Positions 28,042 to 32,624 of a DNA stretch of 32,624 bases are shown here, one piece after another. This DNA comes from Deltaproteobacteria bacterium (GTDB lineage: Bacteria > Bacillota > Desulfotomaculia > Desulfotomaculales > JAGUVT01): NCBI GenBank assembly GCA_020062745.1, contig JAGUVT010000079.1, forward strand, positions 1 to 32,624, written 5' to 3'. The notes under the pieces are model-generated. The model was given only the letters and a program-made list of their open reading frames with translations. It had not been told where the DNA came from and made no database searches. Numbering within the stretch: the stretch's first letter is position 1; every line of letters starts with the position of its first letter. A program made the position numbers and the translations under genes.

Positions 28042-29874
28042 ATGTCTTTGAAATCTAAAAAAACTGCTTTTTTCCTGATTGGTATGGTAATTTTACTGGT
28101 ATTGCCGGCTTTAGGCCATCTTTCCTGGGCACAGCCGGCCAGGACAATCCAGGTGGGTGTTTTGGCCATAGACCGGCAAACGGATCAGGAAAAGTTTACT
28201 CTGTCTGTGTACGAACAATTGCTTAAAGAAGAGGGATTTCCCTACCGGATACTTTCCCGGAACGATCTGGAAAACCTGATGACCGATGACTCGCGGGATG
28301 ACCTTGCGGCTTTAATCGTGCCGGAATATGTTAATGCTGTAATGTCGCCGGCTGATGCTGATGCTATTAGCAGCTATGTCAAGGAAAAAGGCGGCAAGGT
28401 TTTGCTGGTGTTGGACCCGGCGATCGGGCCGGATAACCGGTCTTTTTATCCGATTCCTCTGCTGACCGGTCTGGCGGAGGTAAATTATTGCCTGCCCGCC
28501 GCTGACGGTAATATTTCGTATTACCCCGGGCACTGGTATTTTACCGGTAAGGAAATGGGGCGGAAGTGGGGAGTGACTCCCGGCAAGCTGGATCAGGACG
28601 ATGCTTTTTCCAGTTATTCCTATGGCAAACTGAAGTTTGAACATAGCCGGGCCGGTTCCGCCGGCGCGCGGGTAATCGCTTCCGATCAGATCGGAGGCGC
28701 CGGAAACGTTGTCCTCAGCGAAAAACAATATGACAATGGCGGAACTGTTATTTATGCCAATGTGCCCCTGGGAAAATACAAGTTAAATTCGGATGATCTG
28801 CCTGCCCGCTCGGTGTTGCGTACGTTTTTGATTCATTATGCCAGCATACCGCGTTTGGTTAACAGCCCAGGTGGGAAAGGCGGTATTGTTTTCAACCTGC
28901 ACGTATGCAGCAATGCCTATTTACGTTCTTTGACGGTGATGATGATGCAGGGGTTGTTCCGGCCCGACCAGCCTTTTTCGATCCATTATACCGCCGGTCC
29001 GGATAACTACCGCCTGGGTGACGGGCTTGGTTTCGACGCCGGCAGTAATTTCAAGGGGCGTCCCCTCCTGCAACTGCTGCAGGATTACGGTGAGACGGGT
29101 TCTCATGGGGGCTGGATTCATAACTTTTTCGCCGAACGCTTAGAGAGCTTGCCTCCCGAACAGGCCTTTCAATTTCTGGCCTGGAATTTTGACACCCTGG
29201 AAGCGGTGACTGGGGAAAAAGTATTGGAGTACAGCGCACCGGGCGGAAACCACCCGCCCTGGATCAACACCTGGCTGGAGAAGCAGGGCGTAACCGCTTT
29301 TTATTACGCCGGCGACACCGGTTCCAGTCCGACCCGTTCCCGTTTTGACAATGATTATATCAGCCGGAAAATGTGGGCCTTTCCGATCACCCCTTATCGA
29401 AAATATGCCTCTCTGGAGGAAATGCAGAGGGGCCACGTGCCAATTGACGAGGTAAAACAGTGGATGGAAGATCTGCTGGATTTTACAGCCGGGGAGAGAA
29501 CGATTCGCATGATTTATACTCATCCTTCTGATAACCGCTATTGTCTTGATGCCATCCAAACTTTTGAGCGGAAAGCTGAAGATAAGCAAAGAGAAGGTCG
29601 CCTGACTTTTGCCCCGATGAGCCGGTTTGCTGCTTTTTTGAACCGTTACATGGAAACCAGTTGGACAATTAAAAAGCAAGGAGAGCAGAGCTATTTTATT
29701 GACCTGAGAAACCCGGAAGGTTTAAAAGATATTACTGTAGCTTTATATCTTGGTGACGACTCCAGCTATTTTGTATGGGACGGAAACGTCCAGACGGTTT
29801 TTGAAGATGGGTGGCTTTATTTGACTGTAACTTCTGACGAACGGGAAAAACATATCGAAGTGCGCCGCATTTGA
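28042..29874 (+). CDS. Secreted polysaccharide-deacetylase-like protein of uncertain activity
   Basis: Signal peptide (KKTAFFLIGMVILLVLPALGHLSWAQ), N-terminal alpha/beta GATase-like region, then FNLHVCSNAYL, GSHGGWIHN, YSAPGGNHPPW and TYTHPSDN-type segments (the last reads IYTHPSDN) reminiscent of NodB-like deacetylases. Confidence 0.55.
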   Translation: MSLKSKKTAFFLIGMVILLVLPALGHLSWAQPARTIQVGVLAIDRQTDQEKFTLSVYEQLLKEEGFPYRILSRNDLENLMTDDSRDDLAALIVPEYVNAVMSPADADAISSYVKEKGGKVLLVLDPAIGPDNRSFYPIPLLTGLAEVNYCLPAADGNISYYPGHWYFTGKEMGRKWGVTPGKLDQDDAFSSYSYGKLKFEHSRAGSAGARVIASDQIGGAGNVVLSEKQYDNGGTVIYANVPLGKYKLNSDDLPARSVLRTFLIHYASIPRLVNSPGGKGGIVFNLHVCSNAYLRSLTVMMMQGLFRPDQPFSIHYTAGPDNYRLGDGLGFDAGSNFKGRPLLQLLQDYGETGSHGGWIHNFFAERLESLPPEQAFQFLAWNFDTLEAVTGEKVLEYSAPGGNHPPWINTWLEKQGVTAFYYAGDTGSSPTRSRFDNDYISRKMWAFPITPYRKYASLEEMQRGHVPIDEVKQWMEDLLDFTAGERTIRMIYTHPSDNRYCLDAIQTFERKAEDKQREGRLTFAPMSRFAAFLNRYMETSWTIKKQGEQSYFIDLRNPEGLKDITVALYLGDDSSYFVWDGNVQTVFEDGWLYLTVTSDEREKHIEVRRI

Positions 29875-29891
29875 GAAAGGTGAGTCTTTAG

Positions 29892-30986
29892 ATGTATTTA
29901 ACTTGTGGATTGATTGGTCTCCCTGCAGCAGGAAAGACCACTATTTATAACCTCTTGACCGGTTCCCTGGCTCAAACCTCTGCTTTTCTGTCAGGCAAGG
30001 CAGATACTAATGTTGGGACGGCGAAAGTACCCGATGAAAGAGTTGACTTTCTGGCCGGACTGTACCGGCCCCGTAAAACTACTTACGCTATGATTCAATT
30101 TAGTGACGTGCCCGGACTTGGGTATGGTTCCAGCCGGGAGAAGAAAACAGGCAACCAGTTTTTAAATGCTGTTCGCAGTGCCGATATGCTGATCCATGTG
30201 GTGAGGGCTTTTTGCAATCCGGAATTGCCTCATGTGGAAAGCAGCATTAACCCGTTTAGGGATATTGAAACCATTAGTACTGAGCTTCTTTTTGCTGATA
30301 TGGAGATTATCGAGAGAAAAATCAGCCGCCTAAAAGGGAGCAAGAGAACCAATAAAGAAGAAGCTTTTGAATTACTGCTGATGGAAAAATGCTTAAGAAC
30401 TCTGGAGGATGAGCTTCCAATAGGTGATTTAGATCTGGATGACAATGAAAAGCTGGCCTTAAAAAGCTATGGCTTTTTAACTGAAAAACCCATGTTGATA
30501 GTTATCAACACTGATGAGCGGCAGTTTAAAACGCTCACCTTTCCTTTTAAGGAGGAAGTGGAACGATATGCTGTCAGCCGGAACCTGCCGCTTTTGGAGA
30601 TCTGCGGACAGCTGGAGATGGAGATTGGCATGCTTCCTCTGGAGGAGAGGGGAGTGTTTCTGGCTGATTTAGGTGTCAATCGTTCGGGGATTGACCGGCT
30701 GGCCCGGTTAGCTTATGATTATCTTGGTCTGTTCTCATTTTTTACGGTAGGGGAGGACGAGGTCAGGGCCTGGACTATTCCAAAAGGAACAAAGGCCAGA
30801 CAGGCGGCAGGAAAGGTTCATTCTGATATGGAGCGTGGTTTTATTAAAGCGGAAGTAGTTAAGTACCGGGATCTGGTGGAATCAGGAAGCATGGCCGGGA
30901 TTAAGGAAAGAGGTCTTTACCGGCTTGAGGGGAAAGAGTACCTGGTGGAAGACGGGGATATTATCAATTTCCGGTTTAATGTTTGA
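29892..30986 (+). CDS. ychF: YchF/OLA1-type P-loop ATPase with TGS domain
   Basis: GLIGLPAAGKTTIYNLLTG, DVPGLGYGSSREKKTGNQFLNAVRSADMLIHVVRAF, INTDE at the G4 position (NxxE, not NKxD), C-terminal TGS FFTVGEDEVRAWTIPKGTKARQAAGKVHSDMERGFIKAEVV. Confidence 0.93.
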   Translation: MYLTCGLIGLPAAGKTTIYNLLTGSLAQTSAFLSGKADTNVGTAKVPDERVDFLAGLYRPRKTTYAMIQFSDVPGLGYGSSREKKTGNQFLNAVRSADMLIHVVRAFCNPELPHVESSINPFRDIETISTELLFADMEIIERKISRLKGSKRTNKEEAFELLLMEKCLRTLEDELPIGDLDLDDNEKLALKSYGFLTEKPMLIVINTDERQFKTLTFPFKEEVERYAVSRNLPLLEICGQLEMEIGMLPLEERGVFLADLGVNRSGIDRLARLAYDYLGLFSFFTVGEDEVRAWTIPKGTKARQAAGKVHSDMERGFIKAEVVKYRDLVESGSMAGIKERGLYRLEGKEYLVEDGDIINFRFNV

Positions 30987-31046
30987 CCGGTCATTTATAT
31001 TGCTTTACTTTCAGTATTATAAGTAACTTTAAGGAGGGATCTGGCC

Positions 31047-32114
31047 TTGCTTTTAGAGGAGAGTATTAAAGCAATCGGTAATCTCAATTCAGATGTAATG
31101 CAAGAAGTGCAAAAGCGTCTGGACAGTTTAATTAAACCACCGGGCAGCCTTGGTATGCTGGAAGAGTTAGCCGTAAAAATAGCCGGCATTACCGGCAGTA
31201 CCAAGCCGGCAATCAAAGATAAAGCCGTTATTGTTATGGCTGGTGATCATGGCGTGGTATCTGAAGGGGTGAGCGCCGCCCCGCAGGAAATTACTTGCCA
31301 GATGCTGCCCGCTTTTTTGAACGGTACCGCCGGCATCGGGGTGCTGGCCGGGCATGCCGGTGCGCGGGTGGTTGTTGTGGACGTGGGCGTGGCTGTGCCG
31401 GTACAAACGCCTGGTGTGCTCCAGCGCAAAGTAAGAGCCGGTACGGGTAATATTGCCGCTGGGCCGGCCATGACCAGGGAGGAAGCAGTACGCGCGCTGG
31501 AAGCAGGCATTACGGTGGCCGGGGAGGAAATAGAGCGGGGTGTAAACCTGCTGGCTATCGGCGATATGGGAATCGGTAATACTACCCCCAGCAGCGCCAT
31601 TTTGGCTGTCTTTGGCGGGTTGACCCCGGAGGAAGTGGCCGGCCGGGGTACCATGGTTAATGACGAAGTACTGCTGCGCAAAAGAGGAGCAATTGCTTCT
31701 GCTTTAAAGATAAACCGGCCGGACCCAAATGATGCTCTGGACGTTTTGTCCAAAGTAGGCGGGTTGGAAATCGCCGGACTGGCCGGCGTTATTTTAGGAG
31801 CGGCGTCTAGACGGGTACCTGTTCTTCTGGATGGATTTATCACAACTGCTGCTGCCATGGTGGCTTTTAAGATTCAACCGAGGGCAAAGGAGTATATGAT
31901 TGCTTCCCACCTGTCCGGTGAGCAGGGGCACCGCCTGATGCTGGAGATGCTTGGCTTGTCGCCTATGGTACAGATGAATATGCGCCTGGGTGAAGGTACC
32001 GGCGCCGTATTGGTTATGCACCTGGTAGAGGCTTCACTTAAGGTTTTAAGTGAGATGGTTTCATTTAGTGAAGCTGGAGTGGCTGATTTAGAAGAAGACA
32101 AGCTCTTGAAATAA
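31047..32114 (+). CDS. cobT: Nicotinate-nucleotide-dimethylbenzimidazole phosphoribosyltransferase, TTG start
   Basis: KPPGSLGMLEELAVKIAGI, VIVMAGDHGVVSEGVSAAPQEIT, GDMGIGNTTPSSAI, LDGFITTAAAMVA; SD AAGGAGGG at 31031-31038. Confidence 0.96.
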   Translation: MLLEESIKAIGNLNSDVMQEVQKRLDSLIKPPGSLGMLEELAVKIAGITGSTKPAIKDKAVIVMAGDHGVVSEGVSAAPQEITCQMLPAFLNGTAGIGVLAGHAGARVVVVDVGVAVPVQTPGVLQRKVRAGTGNIAAGPAMTREEAVRALEAGITVAGEEIERGVNLLAIGDMGIGNTTPSSAILAVFGGLTPEEVAGRGTMVNDEVLLRKRGAIASALKINRPDPNDALDVLSKVGGLEIAGLAGVILGAASRRVPVLLDGFITTAAAMVAFKIQPRAKEYMIASHLSGEQGHRLMLEMLGLSPMVQMNMRLGEGTGAVLVMHLVEASLKVLSEMVSFSEAGVADLEEDKLLK

Positions 32115-32121
32115 AAATGTT

Positions 32122-32147
32122 AGGAGCAGAACCTTGTGTCTGCTCCT
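32122..32147 (+). terminator. Hairpin just after cobT (weak terminator candidate)
   Basis: AGGAGCAGA-accttgtg-TCTGCTCCT, perfect 9-bp stem; no adjacent T-run. Confidence 0.4.
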
Positions 32148-32165
32148 GGAAATATTCCTTATTTG

Positions 32166-32259
32166 TCATTGCGAGCCGAAGCGAAGCAATCTTGTTCCTC
32201 CACGAAGGGGATTGCTTCGTCGCTACCCGCCACACGGCTTCGGCTCATCCTCGCAATGA
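32166..32259. repeat. MITE-like palindromic repeat, 94 bp
   Basis: Terminal TCATTGCGA/TCGCAATGA (9 bp), nested GAGCCGAAGC/GCTTCGGCTC (10 bp), inner GAAGCAATC/GATTGCTTC (9 bp). Confidence 0.85.
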
Positions 32260-32315
32260 TATTTTCATTCACTGTTGGTACCGCATCAATGGTATAGGTG
32301 TCTAACCAGTTGGGA

Positions 32316-32624
32316 TTAGCGCAGTTTTTGGAAGCGATCTTTCAAACGCTTGCTCACATCGGGCATGGTGGTGTATTCCATTTCGTCCAGATGCAAGCGG
32401 TGCGGCTCAAACGGACCCATCCGGCGCAGGTAGTTGGCAATTTCATTGGCTATTTCCCGGGCCTTATCATAAGAAGGATCGGCAAAGAAATCCTGTGGCC
32501 CGATGAGTTTTCCATCACATAACTGGAAGCCGAGCGCTACCACCCGGGGCGGCCCGTCAAAGCGGGTGGGGTTGGATTGGGCTACGGAAACCGGCATCAG
32601 GGGCCCGGTATGAGAACCGCGCAT
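32316..32624 (-). CDS. Archaeal-type fructose-1,6-bisphosphate aldolase/phosphatase (class V FBPase), C-terminal part; runs off window end
   Basis: MRGSHTGPLMPVSVAQSNPTRFDGPPRVVALGFQLCDGKLIGPQDFFADPSYDKAREIANEIANYLRRMGPFEPHRLHLDEMEYTTMPDVSKRLKDRF resembles the C-terminus of FBPA/P. Confidence 0.85.
   Translation of the reverse strand: MRGSHTGPLMPVSVAQSNPTRFDGPPRVVALGFQLCDGKLIGPQDFFADPSYDKAREIANEIANYLRRMGPFEPHRLHLDEMEYTTMPDVSKRLKDRFQKLR

Noticed and set aside
30987-31046. Cobalamin riboswitch upstream of cobT
   Set aside because: The ychF-cobT gap is only about 60 bp and has no B12-box-like sequence.
32117-32305. 62-aa ORF MLGAEPCVCSWKYSLFVIASRSEAIL...
   Set aside because: It is a translation of the palindromic repeat; VIASRSEAI-type peptides are typical spurious ORFs from this repeat family.

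Overview
This 32.6 kb window looks chromosomal, from a Gram-positive anaerobe; Peptococcaceae-like is my guess from gene content. Most of it is housekeeping. In order: the 3' end of rplT, a Ktr/Trk K+ uptake pair, a SpoU/TrmH rRNA methyltransferase, pheST behind a Phe T-box (specifier TTC), zapA, polX, a 3-methyladenine DNA glycosylase, a NIF3-like protein, a tandem U32 peptidase, mutS2, a class A PBP (-), and an FAD amine/amino-acid dehydrogenase (-). These are followed by a 998-aa double HdrA-like flavin/FeS protein, tRNA-Leu(UAA), a radical SAM protein with N-terminal ferredoxin modules, an Nramp transporter, a membrane PAS-GGDEF protein (-), an Isf-like iron-sulfur flavoprotein, a secreted deacetylase-like protein, ychF, cobT, a 94-bp MITE-like palindrome, and the 3' end of an archaeal-type FBP aldolase/phosphatase (-). 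I see no CRISPR array, prophage, transposase or defence island. The items most worth a second look are: (1) a 30-aa YqzL-like ORF missing from the ORF track, whose start codon begins in the last stem base and runs into the loop of a terminator-shaped hairpin, between two candidate promoters upstream of the pheS T-box; (2) the HdrA-HdrA fusion without HdrB/C nearby, next to a ferredoxin-radical SAM fusion; (3) a structured Nramp leader with an ATG in the wrong frame; (4) a deacetylase-like protein with altered catalytic motifs; and (5) several repeat or palindrome elements. All similarity calls are from memory of the families; no searches were run.
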